Of a stretch of 64,000 bases of DNA, positions 1 through 12,082 are shown piece after piece. The notes beneath the pieces are model-generated. The model searched no databases. It saw only the letters and a program-made list of their open reading frames with translations, and had not been told where the DNA came from. The stretch spans positions 372,001 through 436,000 of the forward strand of contig NAJO01000012.1 of the NCBI GenBank assembly GCA_002077065.1, given 5' to 3'. Source of the DNA: Cryoendolithus antarcticus. Taxonomy: Eukaryota > Ascomycota > Dothideomycetes > Cladosporiales > Cladosporiaceae. The position numbers were made by a program, and so were the translations under genes. The stretch's first letter is position 1, and each line of letters begins with the position of its first letter.

Positions 1-1555
1 GATGGTCAGCCAATGCCATACACGTCGGCACTGCGTCGAAACGTTCATCTACGAGCAAGTCGACGGGTGCATCTCTAGACTGCAGCTTTTTCTCGTCGTA
101 ATCGGTTGTAATGGCGAGTCTCCGGTCATTTGAAGACAAGAACACCAAGCACTGCCCACTGCGACAATATCTACCATCAGTCCAGTCCGTGGATCCTGAG
201 ACGAGGTCGTGACCACTTGTCGTCAGATTATGTTGCGTTAGACTTTCTGACCTGGGCTCGTGCTCGTCTTCGCCAGTGGCGTGAAATTTACAGATCCTTG
301 ACATGCCGTGCGCGCCAGCGACCATGATGAGTGAGTCGCTCACCCACTCTGCACTCAAGACTGCTGTGTCTATCAGTGCCCATGCTTCAGGCTTGCCACG
401 TACGACGTGATCCACTTCCTCCGAGACGCTCTTGAAGATCTGCACCAGACTCCGCTCCAGATTACTTTGCAGCACCAGGATATGTTCGGCGTTCGGACTG
501 TAGCTGACATGTAGAGTTGTTCCTTGTGGCTCAAGCAAGTGAGGCTCGAGAAGGTATTCTACCACACCAAGATCCAGGCCATGACTGATGAGCGTTTGCT
601 TGGGTATAGGTCCTGCAGCGGGCTCAATGTGCTCGACGACGTATACATATATCGGATCTGTAGGATGCCACGCGCTGGCCACGACGATAGAATCTGGCTT
701 CAGTGAGGGCAACTCGATGGGACCAATATCTGGCGCGGGACCATCGAGAGCTTCGGGGATGGCATAAAGGTCAGAGATGTTTTGCCCACCCACGCGTAAC
801 AGATCGGTTCCTCCAGGTCGAGTACTGGGCTTGAATTTGCAGTGCATGATCTGGGCCGAAGGGTTTGCCACGGTAAAGCTAAGCGTGCTTGTCTTGGGTC
901 CAGTGGCAAAGTCAGTCTGTACTAGTGCGTCCATGCTATCGTACCGCTCCGGTATGGTGACAGCGACATCGTCAGACGCAGCAGCTGGACTGATGACCTC
1001 TCCATCAGCATCTTCATTCCCGGACGAGGACGCAGCATCGACGTCCATTGCGTCCCTGTCACCATTGACATGCACATCATCGTCTCCATGCCCAGTCCGT
1101 TGCCTCTTGGGCGCTGGTGTCGGAAAGTCATCCTGTACTCGCGCAGTCCCTCCAGTAGAAGCGCGTGGTCCGACCTTTCTCTTGCCTGAGCTTAATGGCC
1201 GGGACTCCTCCCTCTCCCTTTGAGGCGGTGCTTGCTGCCATTGCTCGTCCCCTTCCACACTCTCCCTCGGCAATCTCGCGTCTCCAGTCAAGTTCCATCG
1301 ATGCTGGCGCTCGTTCCTACCGATGCGCGCCTGTAGCTCGTCGTACCTGAGCCCGCTCTGTATTACCGAGACCAACTCGCCGCGCTCTACTGCAGGCGCG
1401 AAGGGTAGATCTTCGGCGTCTTGGAACTCGCGCGGGCGATACCAGTCCTTGGCGAACATTCTGGCGCTCTGCTCGTGACCGCTCTCTTGTAAGTAGCGGA
1501 AGACGAGGTAGTTGATGTGATCCGAGTGGAGCGTGGTCGTACTGGGGGCTGCCAT
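1..1555 (-). CDS. LisH-domain, Sif2/TBL1-like WD40 protein (3' end beyond window)
   Basis: The frame is open from the ATG at 1555 to the left edge without an intron (518 codons visible). Residues about 10-40 form a LisH dimerisation motif (HINYLVFRYLQESGHEQ). Next come a charged basic linker (about 60-180) and a region with WD40-like strands, for example around SIVVASAWHP and VLSAEWVSDSLIMVAGAHG. LisH plus WD40 is the architecture of TBL1/Sif2, the propeller subunit of Set3/SMRT-type histone deacetylase complexes in the nucleus. The blades are degenerate, so the exact orthologue is uncertain and another LisH-WD40 protein is possible. The gene is divergent from the TMEM115-like gene, with 257 bp between the two starts. 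Confidence 0.7.
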   Translation of the reverse strand, partial: MAAPSTTTLHSDHINYLVFRYLQESGHEQSARMFAKDWYRPREFQDAEDLPFAPAVERGELVSVIQSGLRYDELQARIGRNERQHRWNLTGDARLPRESVEGDEQWQQAPPQREREESRPLSSGKRKVGPRASTGGTARVQDDFPTPAPKRQRTGHGDDDVHVNGDRDAMDVDAASSSGNEDADGEVISPAAASDDVAVTIPERYDSMDALVQTDFATGPKTSTLSFTVANPSAQIMHCKFKPSTRPGGTDLLRVGGQNISDLYAIPEALDGPAPDIGPIELPSLKPDSIVVASAWHPTDPIYVYVVEHIEPAAGPIPKQTLISHGLDLGVVEYLLEPHLLEPQGTTLHVSYSPNAEHILVLQSNLERSLVQIFKSVSEEVDHVVRGKPEAWALIDTAVLSAEWVSDSLIMVAGAHGMSRICKFHATGEDEHEPRSESLTQHNLTTSGHDLVSGSTDWTDGRYCRSGQCLVFLSSNDRRLAITTDYDEKKLQSRDAPVDLLVDERFDAVPTCMALADH

Positions 1556-1812
1556 GATCGATCGTCTAGGTTGTGCAGCAGCGCCGGCGTGGCAATACAG
1601 GCTACGCGACGTCAAGGCCGGGTCGTCGCGGACGCTGTGATGGGCAGGGTGAGAGGGGAAGATACACACGAGCTGAGCCAGTATGAGGCTCTGTAATGGT
1701 CGAGGACGTGCATTGGCGCATCTCGAATCTACACTTCGGAAGCGGCTGACAGCCGTGCCGAGATCGACGCGACTGTATTTCGCGCTTGCGATCATCACGA
1801 ACTCCATGCATA

Positions 1813-2947
1813 ATGGCACCTCGAATAAATCTGCCGCCTATCACGCGCGCCCTCCTCCTGATCCTCATCGCCCTCTCCACCCTCAATGCCACTCTGCGCT
1901 TCCAGAAGTGGTCGACGAGCACCTCCGCCGCGGACCAAGCCAAGCCTAGCACCGTCAGCTACCTGACTTCCCCACGATGGGCCATCCCCTATCTGGTCTT
2001 GATCCCCTCGAAGTCGATCATATACCCATGGACGTTCCTGACAAGCGCCCTGATCGAGAATAACATCGTGTCACTGGCCATCTCTGGAGCGGTCCTATGG
2101 TTTGGAGGACGATATCTGGAACGCGCGTGGGGCGGTAGGGAGTACACGAAGTTCGTGCTTTTCGTGACCATGATCCCGAATATTGTCACGTTCTTCATCT
2201 ACGCGCTATGGCATAGCGTACGGGGCTACTCGCCGCCGAGGTAATGCTTTCGCCTGATCCATGTCTCGACCATGACTGACCTCTCACAGCGCAACTCCTA
2301 TCAACGGCCTGCTCGCGCTTTCCGCCTCCTTCCTCGTCTCGCTCAAGCAGCTCGTCCCAGAGCACACCGTATCAGTCGCGCGATCCATGATCAGCATTCG
2401 TCTCAAGCACTTGCCAGCACTTTTTGTGCTAGCTAACATGCTTTCTGGTCCTTTGCTTGGCACCGACACAGCTTTCTGGCTCTCGCTCTTCGGCTTTTAC
2501 ACCGGCTGGATCCACTTGCGCTTCTTCCGACTCGCTGACATCGGCACGGCGGAATCTGCGTCGAGCGCAGAAGGTGCGACAATGCGAGGCGATCCGAGCG
2601 AGACGTTTGCGTTCGTGTCGTTCTTCCCGGAGATCGTGCATCCGTTCCTCGCGCCTGTGTGCAACGCTGTGTATGACTTGCTGGTGCAGCTCAAGCTCAT
2701 TAGGCCGTTTCCGGAATTTGATGTGGAGAGCGTGAGCGCGAGCGCGGCAACTAGGTCGGCAAGCGGTTTGCCTCAAACTACTTCAGCGTCGGGCGACGGC
2801 GCGAGGACGATGGAGGCAGAGCGGCGAAGAGCACTAGCGTTGCGTGCGCTGGACGAGCGATTGAACGCTGCTCAGCCAGTGGCGACGCCCAGTGCAGTGC
2901 GACTATCTGATGACAGCGAGCCAGCGACAAAGGAGGCGCAAGCTTAA
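1813..2947 (+). CDS. TMEM115/DUF1751-like rhomboid-fold integral membrane protein
   Basis: Two exons, 1813-2240 and 2290-2947 (intron 2241-2289, 49 nt, GTAATG..CACAG), encode 361 aa. Residue 1 is the ATG of MAPRINLPPITR; the N-terminus contains a hydrophobic helix. Several membrane segments follow, with GGRYLERAWGGREYTKF near residue 100, the kind of conserved loop seen in the TMEM115/DUF1751 family of catalytically dead rhomboid-like proteins. Members of the family are Golgi proteins linked to retrograde traffic. The last 110 residues are a polar, probably cytosolic tail. No rhomboid Ser-His catalytic pair is evident. Family assignment rests on topology and the RYLE-W-G motif. Confidence 0.75.
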
Positions 2948-3375
2948 TCGTCTGCGCGACAGCAGAAGCATTGGGCTACGCATCGGGGATGCACCAACAA
3001 GCGTGCAACATGCTCGCATTGCGGAATTTCCACATTTTCACGTACTGAAGCTCACTCATTATTGCACAGATACCGTCGCGTGCTAATCGCATCATGCCCT
3101 ATGTTCATATGCCAATCTGGGAATGCAGGTAGGTATGAGCACGTTCATTACTCCCCATGATTTTTCGAGGCTGCGATGACATCCTGGCTTTGAGTTTGAA
3201 CCTCGGCTCAAACACACCAAGCTCTCCACTTCGGGGAGGTCTACAGTTCCTTACACTACGAGACATAACAACACGATTGCACAGATCACACTTACTTTCA
3301 CAGAATTCACGACTAGCAAAGTATTAGCGTCTATAGACTCTCACACTATTCGACTTTGCTCACGTGTTCGCAATC

Positions 3376-4319
3376 ATGGCTCACGCATCTTCGTCAGCGA
3401 ATCTGACAATCGCGAGCCTCTTCGACTTCAAGGACCATGTGTCAGTCCGATGTCTACCTCCAGCATACACTCGACTGACAATCACTCCAGTGTTCTCGTC
3501 ACAGGCGGTGCAACGGGGCTTGGCGAAATGGCAGCCCAAGCCTTCGTCCAGAACGGCGCCCGCGTAATAATCGCCTCGCGCAAGAAATCCGAACTCGACA
3601 AAACCGCCGCACGCCTCAACTCCCTCGGACCCGGCCACTGCACGACCATAGTCGCCGACCTAAAAGACAAAGCCGGCTGCCTGGCCCTCTGCACCGAAGT
3701 CCGCAAGCAAACCGACCGCCTCACAGTCCTGCTCAACAACTCCGGCGCAACCTGGGGCGCAGCCTACGATGACTTTCCCGAGTCAGGCTGGGACAAGATC
3801 TACGCGCTGAATGTGAAAGCCATGTTCTACACGACTGCGCATTTGCATGCAGAGCTCACGAAAGGCGCGACGGCTGATATGCCGAGTCGGGTTATTAATA
3901 TTGCTTCTATGGCTGGGGTGTCAACTGTGGATGTTACGACTGGGGCTACGGGCGGCTTGTCGGCGCCGGGCACGGGGACGTTCTCGTATGGTCCGAGCAA
4001 GGCGGCTTGCATTCATTTGTCTAAGATGCAGGCGAGCAAGTTGATGCCGCAGCATGTTACTGTTAATGCGATTTGTCCTGGTGTGTTCCCGTCGAGGATG
4101 ACGGCTTTTGGGATGGAGAAGTTTGAGAAGACTCTTACGGCTGGGCAGCCAAGTGGGCGAGTTGGGAAGCCGGAGGATTTTGCTGGGCTTGTGCTGTTTC
4201 TTAGTTCAAGGGGTGCTGGGCACATCACTGGCAATGCGATTGAGATTGATGGCGGGAGCACGCTTAGTGGGTGGAGGGCGGACGCGAAGGAAGTCGGAAG
4301 CGCGAAGGCGAAGATATAA
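3376..4319 (+). CDS. Short-chain dehydrogenase/reductase (classical SDR)
   Basis: Exons 3376-3440 and 3491-4319 (intron 3441-3490, 50 nt) give 297 aa. The splice joins FDFKDHV to VLVTGGATGLG, restoring the TGxxxGxG cofactor motif. NNSG stands where NNAG is usual. A serine lies in the INIASMAG strand, and YGPSK supplies the catalytic YxxxK. The C-terminus has the GRVGKPEDFAGLVLFLSS and IEIDGGSTL segments of classical fungal SDRs of the 3-oxoacyl-ACP-reductase-like type. It is probably an NADP(H)-dependent cytosolic oxidoreductase; the substrate cannot be read from sequence. It converges on the agmatinase, with 266 bp between the stops. Confidence 0.88.
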
Positions 4320-4585
4320 CAGACTTGTCTAAATGTAGGCTGAGCTTGTGCATTTATGCTGGGAATGAAGCGGTACCGGGATCTTTTTACGGGAAGAACC
4401 ATTGCACGCATGTGATAGAGAGCGACGGGCCCTCGGCCAGCAATGTGCTTACAAGCTCGCATCCTGGAACAGCACTCGTCCAGATTGCCAGTCACGTTCT
4501 GGACGCTCATAAACAGTACTACTAACGTCCACTCCCCAACTTCCCCAGTATCCTCACCAGCTTCCACGCTCTCCGCCAGCATTCC

Positions 4586-5953
4586 TCAAATCTCCATCTT
4601 CTCCTCAATCTCCTCAACCTCACTCGACACCATCTCGCTCAACGGTCCCTTCTTGACCATCAGCGTCATAACCTCAAACAGCGTGTCCGCGGCCGCCATC
4701 GTAGTCAACTCAGCGTTAGTGTCGTAAGCCGGCGCCACCTCAACCAAGTCACAGGCAACAAGGTTGATGCCCTCAAGTCCACGGATGATCGTCCTGAGCT
4801 CACGAGTCGACCAACCGCCGGTCTCCGGCGTACCAGTAGCGGGAGCGAAAGCCGGGTCCAAGGTGTCAATGTCGATGGACAAGTAGACCGGGTTCTTGTG
4901 TCCAACACGGTCGTGGATCTTCTTGATGATACCTGCAGTGCCGATCGTGTCAATCTCGCGAGCCTCGACGATCTCGAATCCCACGTAGCCGTCGTTTGCG
5001 TAGTCTGAAAGCCCACTAAGCGTAGTCCGAATACCGGCATGGATGTTGGTGTCGTTCCTCAACAGCCCTTCGTGCGCAGCGTGGAAGAAGTACGTGCCGT
5101 GATTGATCGCGGCTTGCTTGCTTGGCGCTCCGCCGAAGACTTTCGGCTTCCAGGTGTCGAGATGGGAGTCGAAGTGGATGACTGTGATGGGGCCGTAGGC
5201 GCGATTCATGCTGCGGAGGAGGGGGAGAGTGATGGTGTGATCGCCCCCTAGGGTGATGACTCTGGGTAGGGTCTTGCCCTTGAGGGATGGGCCCTTCTCT
5301 TTCGCGTGGGTGGCGGGTTCGCGCATGAGGATGCTGTTGTGGCCTTCTTCGATCTGCTGGATGGCCCAGGCATTGTCGTAGCTAGCCTGTGATTAGCAGA
5401 ACTCATTCCACTGCAGAGTAGCCTGCCACTTACGAGGTCACTGGAATATCTCCACAATCAATCACCTTCGCCCAGCTGTTGAACGGATTCGCGGCCAATG
5501 GCACGTTGTAGCCTCCACTGAAGCGCACTTTGCGTGAGCCTTGTTGCATCAATCAGGTGTAAGCTTGTGACACGTACTAGAGATTGAGGCGGCGACTACC
5601 CTGCCTGATGCCCGAGGGCCCGAAACGGGCACCTGGGCGGTACGAAGTGCCAGTGTCGAACGGCGCTCCGATGAAGGCGATGTCGTACTTCACGTCTTCG
5701 GTAGCGAGGCAGGGCGAGTAGTCGATGCGGCCGAAGGTCGAGATACCGGAGAATATGGAGTCCGCCTGCTGCGGTGTAAGTCGGGAGCTTGAAAGCTCAC
5801 TGGCACTTGCGAGCCTACCTGAGTGCCGCCATCGCCAGGTAGAGTGTTGTACCACAAGCTCTTGTGCGGTCCCTCAATGGGCTCCTGGTCGGCGTGATCG
5901 CCATGAGCGGTGACAGCAGCCACAAGCGTGGCCGCAGCAGCAAAGTACTTCAT
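4586..5953 (-). CDS. Agmatinase/ureohydrolase family enzyme with signal peptide
   Basis: Four exons: 5953-5819, 5768-5578, 5517-5434 and 5381-4586 (introns about 50-60 nt), 401 aa. The ureohydrolase manganese ligands are present: [18 protein letters not shown] and [19 protein letters not shown]. The family hydrolyses agmatine or another guanidino compound to an amine and urea. The first exon encodes [18 protein letters not shown], a clear secretory signal peptide, so the enzyme probably enters the secretory pathway; cytosolic agmatinases lack this. Exon 2 could instead start at 5765, one residue shorter. Substrate preference (agmatine or guanidinobutyrate) is not decidable here. Confidence 0.88.
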
Positions 5954-6708
5954 ATTCGCGGACTTGGAAGTCTTCTTACTTGACGACTTGAATGGCAGCA
6001 CCGTGATGGACAAGAGAAGAGCGAATGGAAGAGAACAATGCGAAAGAAAAGTACTCAATCCTCTCACCACTGCCGCCCGTAGCTCTACCGCCTCGGTGAC
6101 AGGCCCTGTTTACTAACAATGGAGCTGGCCTGCACGACGCGCTGGGCAGCTCCAATGCGCCGGCGGACACGGCGGGATGCTTGCATAAAATGTCATCACC
6201 ATCATGCAGCCCGGTAAGGCCTGTCCTGTTCCTGACGAGCGATAGGCGGCGGTGTAACGGTGGAGTTGAGACTGGCAGGCCGGCGCGAGCGGCGGATTGA
6301 GGCTCAGGGAGCTGGGATCTTGGAGAAGCATGTTTACGTCTCCAAGCGTTCTGGATCCTGATGAGGACAGTATAGGCGTGGCTTCATCGAGGCCGGCGGC
6401 CAAGAGCGTGCCGCTGCAATAGCCGTGAACGCGCGCGTTGGTCATGGAATGGGAGTTGTGGCTGAGATAAGAGATCTGACGTTTGAAGCCCGCAGCAGAG
6501 CTCCAGCCTCCACAGTGGGGCCAGATCAGGAAGCTCCATCACTTCTGGAGCATTGACACGTGACAGATGCGAACTCAATGAGTGAAGTCCACTGGTTGTC
6601 GTAGTAATAGTGACGCGGTCAGAAACGATGTCGGGACGCGCACTGGAATGATGGATGGTGCATTGAGCAGGGCTGCTGGTCATGTATCGTCTAGACCATC
6701 TAATCTTG
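5954..6708. other. Intergenic, agmatinase promoter and MATE 3' flank
   Basis: About 750 bp between the agmatinase start and the MATE stop, both on the minus strand. Only short out-of-frame ORFs are present. No conserved protein or RNA gene was recognised. Confidence 0.6.
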
Positions 6709-8269
6709 TCATTCATGACTCTCCTCCCCCATCTCAGCCCAGTCCTGATGATCCATTCTGCCAAACGCGTACTCGACCTGCTTGTCCCAATTACTGAAAG
6801 CCACAATAGCCCACTCTGCCACGCCGACAAGATATAGTGCAATGCACTGCCCTACCCACAATCCAGCCAGACCCCAGCCATGGAAAGCCAGGTAAATGCC
6901 CAGAGGTAGCGCACCGCAGTAGTAGCATATGATGTTCACAGCAGCGCCGACATGCTGTCTTCCCATACCTCTCAGCGAGCCACCGCACGAGCCATTCAGA
7001 CCATCTGCTATCTGGAAAAGAGCGACGTAGGGGAGGACTTCGGCGGTAAGGCGCACGACATCCTTGTCATCGTTGAAGATCTTCGCGAAGCTGTTGCGCG
7101 TGCCCATCAATATGGCAAGGACAAGGGTGCCGAGAAGCATGGATAGCCACGCAGCAGTGTTCGCAGCTCGTGCTGCACCCTTCGGGTTTCGCGCGCCTAG
7201 CAGATTGCCGACTCGGGATGATGTTGCGACGCCAACCCCAAAGGGGATTTGTGTTCATGACTTGGTCGGCAGTCATGATGACTGATTGAGCAGCGAGAGG
7301 GATAGAACCGAGATTGCCGGCAACGATAGCGACGATCTCGAAAGCCCACCACTCGGTACCAACGTGGACGACGCCCAGTAAGGCGATGCGGGTGAACGGC
7401 CAGATGTTGTGCAGACACTTTCTGCTCCAACCACCCCAGCACTCCCAGCCAGCTACAAAGCGAGCGTATGCAAGCAACAAGAAGAAGCTCAGCCAGTAGC
7501 TGATACCAGTTGCCAGTGGCGCGCCAAGTAGTCCCATATCCAGCTTGTAGATGAATAGGAAGTTCAGTCCTGCATTGATCGGCGAGGTGATGAGCAGGAC
7601 GTAAGTGCCTGGTCTCATGATCTCTTGCGCTTGTAGAAACTTCTTCATGCACTCGAAGTAGATGTACCCAAGCCCGCCAGGTATCAGGACTGCAAGGAAC
7701 CTTGCTCCATCTCGAGCAATGTACTCTTCTTGCCCAAGTGCTCGAAAGACCGGCTCAGCGAAGGCCCACAGCACGACGATAGGTACGTACAGCAGTCCAA
7801 GTACCAGAAATGCGCGCTGCAAGATAACGCCGAGATCGTGCTTGTTCTTACTGCCTGTGAACGATGCACTGGCGAGTGTATCGATCGCAGTGGTTCCGCC
7901 CATGCCAATGAGCCAGGCGGTGGCCATTGCGAACATGTAGCTGAACGCAGCAACCGAGAGCGCTTCCGGACTAATGCGCCCAACGATAAGGACAGAGATA
8001 GTCTGCAGAGAGTTCTGCAAGGTGTATGCCAGAATCACGGGTATCGAGCCCTTGAAGAGAATCCAGAACTCGGCTGCGACGAGCTGAATACGCGACTTTC
8101 CCTCATTCTCGTAATCATAGCTCTCCCCTGCGGTATTATCGTCGTCGGGCTTTGGCAGCAATGATGTGGCCTCGTTGGGAGGCGTTCTATCATCGTCGCC
8201 CTTGCTCTTCCTGAGAAAGGCAGGCAGCCAAGACTTCGCACTCGACGTGTCGTCGTGCCTGCTCTCCAT
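6709..8269 (-). CDS. MATE-family efflux transporter with a single-base frameshift
   Basis: Single-exon reading frame starting at the ATG at 8269 (MESRHDDTSSAKSW). About twelve hydrophobic segments and MATE hallmarks are present, including ADQVMNT and GNLLGARNPKGAARAAN. These proteins export drugs and metabolites at the plasma or vacuolar membrane, driven by H+ or Na+. One extra A in an AAA run (plus-strand TTT, 7248-7250) shifts the frame inside the conserved VMNT-IPFGVGVA block. Without that base the two frames join into 519 codons with no other defect; with it, translation leaves frame and stops near 7067 after 400 aa. No intron fits the site. It is either a recent null allele or an assembly error. 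Confidence 0.85.
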
Positions 8270-9630
8270 CCTCGCAGCTCCGATACGCGGGCAGGTGGTG
8301 AGATTCTCGAGACGACCTGTTCAGCTCAAGCAGTCGTGAACGTCAAATACTGGGCGAAACAATTGAACATGCACTGGAAAGAAATGACCGAAGAAAACAC
8401 ATATTCGAAAGCTCGAATCGATCTGCCGGCACGACAGCGATCTGCTACCTTCCATCATGTTATTGAAAGGCCTCTTTGTCAAGCATACTGCATGCTCCAC
8501 CGCCTTGGGATCTGCAGTGCGATTGAGGACGTAAGTGGGCCCACCGGATAGCGAAGCAGGAGCTGCTGAGATGCATAGTTCGAAAGCTGCGTACCAGCTT
8601 CGAGCCGGCCTTATCTTGGACCTGCAGCTCTGACATGAGCTTTGAATAATCGCGAAACCGAGATTATTTCTCAGATCTGCCGACAGCTCTGTCTCGGCAC
8701 GCGGCATCGAGATCGCTGCAATGTCAAGACCAGTGTCATCATGATGAACGTGAAATCTTCCTTCTATCAGAGGTGGACACCGGCCACTGATGACACTCGG
8801 CGATTGCATCGTGTTGAGGTGATGTTAAAGATAAGAGATTAGAGACGAAAGGGGCAGTCGAGCGCCGCTGCCAAAAGTCTGTGTTAGTCATAAATCGTGA
8901 ATGCGGTAAGTCTGACCATGGTGTTGCAACAGATCTCCCCAAACATCATCACAATGCTTTGGAACAGCTGCATCCTACGGCATCGACTGACAGCCCAGTC
9001 ATCGGCGCCGAAACCTGATCGATCAGGTCCTTCCCCTTGCGCCGTATTTTGTAATCCTGGCAGGAGTCTTGCTGCGCAGACAGTGCAAGCGAAGCGACCT
9101 CGAAGCCGTGAAGACCATTCACACATATGCCATAGAACACACTCCCCGATCATTTGCCACCACAGTCTCAATGGGATCGCCAAGCTGCTCAAACACCACA
9201 TGGCAGCCACATGGCATGTATCGTCGAGCCTCGCTTCACATTATTCCGTAACACATTAGACCGAGGCCGCGCAGTCTTGCGGCTGACGGGTTTCTTATCT
9301 TCACCACTCACAGCCACGCAAGCAAAGCATGGAAAGCACCATCTCGGCAATGCTCCCCTTAGATGTCATCGAGGCGTATCGGATGACAAGTCATATTGGC
9401 ATCCGATCTTGTCTTGTCTTGACTGCATGTCATACTTTTGACTCTCACCTTTGTAGGACCCACAAGGCCTATCTTGAGCTGATTTGAGTCGTGGTATATG
9501 CACCGCGAGACCCACGTTGGGCGAGACTGAGGGCGCTAGCGGACCTGCATACTGTCGTGTTCTTTGCAAAGACATCCCGCCGTCGGCGCGTACTTCTTTC
9601 GTAGCGTTGTATTGCATTTCTTGTATCGAC
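8270..9630. other. Long intergenic region between divergent transporter genes
   Basis: About 1.36 kb separate the MATE start (minus) and the permease start (plus). No ORF in it shows a recognisable protein and no tRNA-like structure was seen. It presumably holds both promoters. Confidence 0.6.
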
Positions 9631-11367
9631 ATGGCAGATTTGGCGTCGCGCTCGTCTTCGGACGACAAGAAGCACCTTGACGAGAAAGCTGGCGGCGATT
9701 TCGACCACAGAAAGACTGCTGTGGTGAGTCAAGATGGAGAGATCATCAATGCCTCAGGGCATGCCGACCAACTGCAACGGCATTACGGACTGCTGTCCAT
9801 CTGTGGCTTGGCCCTGAACATCGACAACGGTTTGTCGCATTCGTCGACGCGGTCTGTGGTCTCAACACTAACGATACCATCGCAGCATGGGTCGCCTTCG
9901 GAGGTTCACTGTCGATCAGCGTGCTTAATGGTGGTCCGCCTGGCATCATATACGAACTGATCGTCGCATGCGTGAGCCGATCCGCCAAGCAGGAGTTGCG
10001 AGAACATCTACTGACGCCGCTTCTAGATCTTCTACGGCTTTATTGGTGCCTCGATCGCTGAGCTCTGCTCCAGTGTGCCGTCGTCTGGCGGCGTCTACCA
10101 CTGGGCATCCATCACTCCCGGACCGAAGTATGGCAGAGTGATCGGCTTCTTCTGCGGCTGGCTCAACTTCTTCGGGTGGATCTTCGATGTCGCATCCATC
10201 ATCGCCATCCCAGCCAACGTATGCGTGGCCATGTACTCGGTCTACCACCCCGACTTCGAACCACAAGCATATCATTCGTTCATCGCCTTCGTGATCATAA
10301 CATGGTCATGTACAGCCTTCGTTATTTTTTGTAATCGCCTACTACCCAAGCTTCAGCACGTGGGCCTGTTCTTCGTGCTAGCTGGTGGTCTGATTACGAT
10401 CATCGTTGTTGCTGCCATGCCGAAGCAGCACGCGACCAACGCCTTCGTCTGGAAAGACTTCGAAAACATGACGGGCTGGAGCAACGGCATCTGCTTCCTG
10501 ACGGGTGTCCTTAACGGCGCCTTCACAATCGGCACCCCGGATGCCATCACACATCTCGCCGAAGAGCTGCCCAATCCCAGCGTCGATATGCCCAAAGCCG
10601 TCTTCGCGCAGGTGGGACTCGGCTTTCTCACAACTCTAATGTTCGCCATCGCTATCATGTATGGCATCAACGACCTCACCGCAGTGTCCACTACGCCACT
10701 CTCGTTCCCACTGGCCGAAGTCTACGCGCAAGCGACCGGGAACCAAGGCGCGACGTTCGGACTTCTGTTCATCATCCTTATTAGCGTCCTGATCTGCTCA
10801 ATAGGGACGCTCATGATGGTGGGGCGTCTCTACTGGGTCCTAGCCCGCGACAATGCGACGCCCTTCGCGAAGACATTTGGCAAAGTCAACGAGAGACTAA
10901 GCTGCCCGATCCCAGCAACACTGCTATGCGCAGTCTTAACGACGGCCTTCGGTGCGATCCAGCTTGGGTCCAAGACCGCCTTCACGGACCTTGTCGGGTC
11001 CTTCATCATTCTGACCACAGTGTCATACTTCCTGGCGATCTTCCCGAATCTCTTGACTGGAAGGAAGTACATGCCCAGAGGCCACTTCTACATGGGGAAG
11101 TTTGGCATCGTGATAAATTCTATCACCTGCCTGCTCATCGTATTCTTCATCGTCTGGTTCTGCTTTCCGTATGCGTTCCCGGTGGATCCGCTCTCTCTGA
11201 TGAACTGTAAGTCGAGCTTGACACCTACGCCTGGAGATATAATAGCTGACATGATCTTAGGGAACTCGATTATACTCGTTGGATGCGTGCTCCTCACGGC
11301 AGCATGGTGGTTCATACATGGGGTCAAGAAGTATCCGGGTCCGAAGCTGGCGCAGCTATATCATTGA
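9631..11367 (+). CDS. APC-superfamily amino acid/choline permease (GABA/choline-type)
   Basis: Four exons: 9631-9829, 9886-9971, 10027-11206 and 11261-11367, 523 aa. The last intron (11207-11260, 54 nt) is a multiple of three and open, but the GTAAGT..TTAG signals and the resulting SLMNWNS join support splicing. A hydrophilic N-terminus is followed by about 12 membrane helices. The first helices carry AWVAFGGSLSISVLNGGPPG and SIAELCSSVPSSGGVYHW, typical of fungal ACT-family transporters (Hnm1/Uga4 relatives) that import choline, GABA or basic amino acids. It most likely sits at the plasma membrane; the substrate is unresolved. Confidence 0.9.
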
Positions 11368-12082
11368 ATGAGCGAATGTAGCGAAATCGGTCCTTCGTGC
11401 GGTATTCATCAACATCACATCTAGTCATTCCACAGCGATAGAAACGACGTCTGGTTATGCTTATACGCTTCCGGAGCGTTATGGTGCATTTTGACACATA
11501 AATCACGCATTGATGGTCACTGTTAGGTAATGGTTCCGTTGATGAGGGTCCAGCTCAAGAGTGCTGCCTCGGGAACATCAATTCCTTGTCACGCATCCGA
11601 TTCTTCAAAAAGTGAGAGGTGGTACGATGAGTTACCCATGACAGCGCAGATTGCTGACACTATGGTGTCTTCATTGTCCTGCTTCATTATCGCTTCGTAG
11701 CTCATACTATGACCTTGGGTATCTATGTATCTAACATCTACGAGATCTATTCTCAACTCCTGCTATTACGTACATCTTCGAGGATACGCTAAAAGAGCTT
11801 TACACTCGACAGCAAGACTGCATGTGGCGACGCGACGACTGCCGTTCTCGCACAAGCACTCAGTAGTGAAGCACTCGACCACGGCGGCCGTGAGAAGCGC
11901 CATCATGGATGTCGTGGCCGCACCGCGTGTTCGTCGCTCACCCGCGATGCATGGTACAGCCGTAGTGGGTTCGTTTGTGCGGGCATCTAAGCCTTTCGAG
12001 CTTTCCGAAGAAGCGAGGGGACCTGGGCGCTGCGACATGCAGCAGCCAATGCCGTTCGGCGCCTTATAGATTACCATCCCTC
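11368..12082. other. Intergenic, convergent 3' flanks
   Basis: About 715 bp between the permease stop and the MFS stop. Short ORFs only; nothing recognised. Confidence 0.6.
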
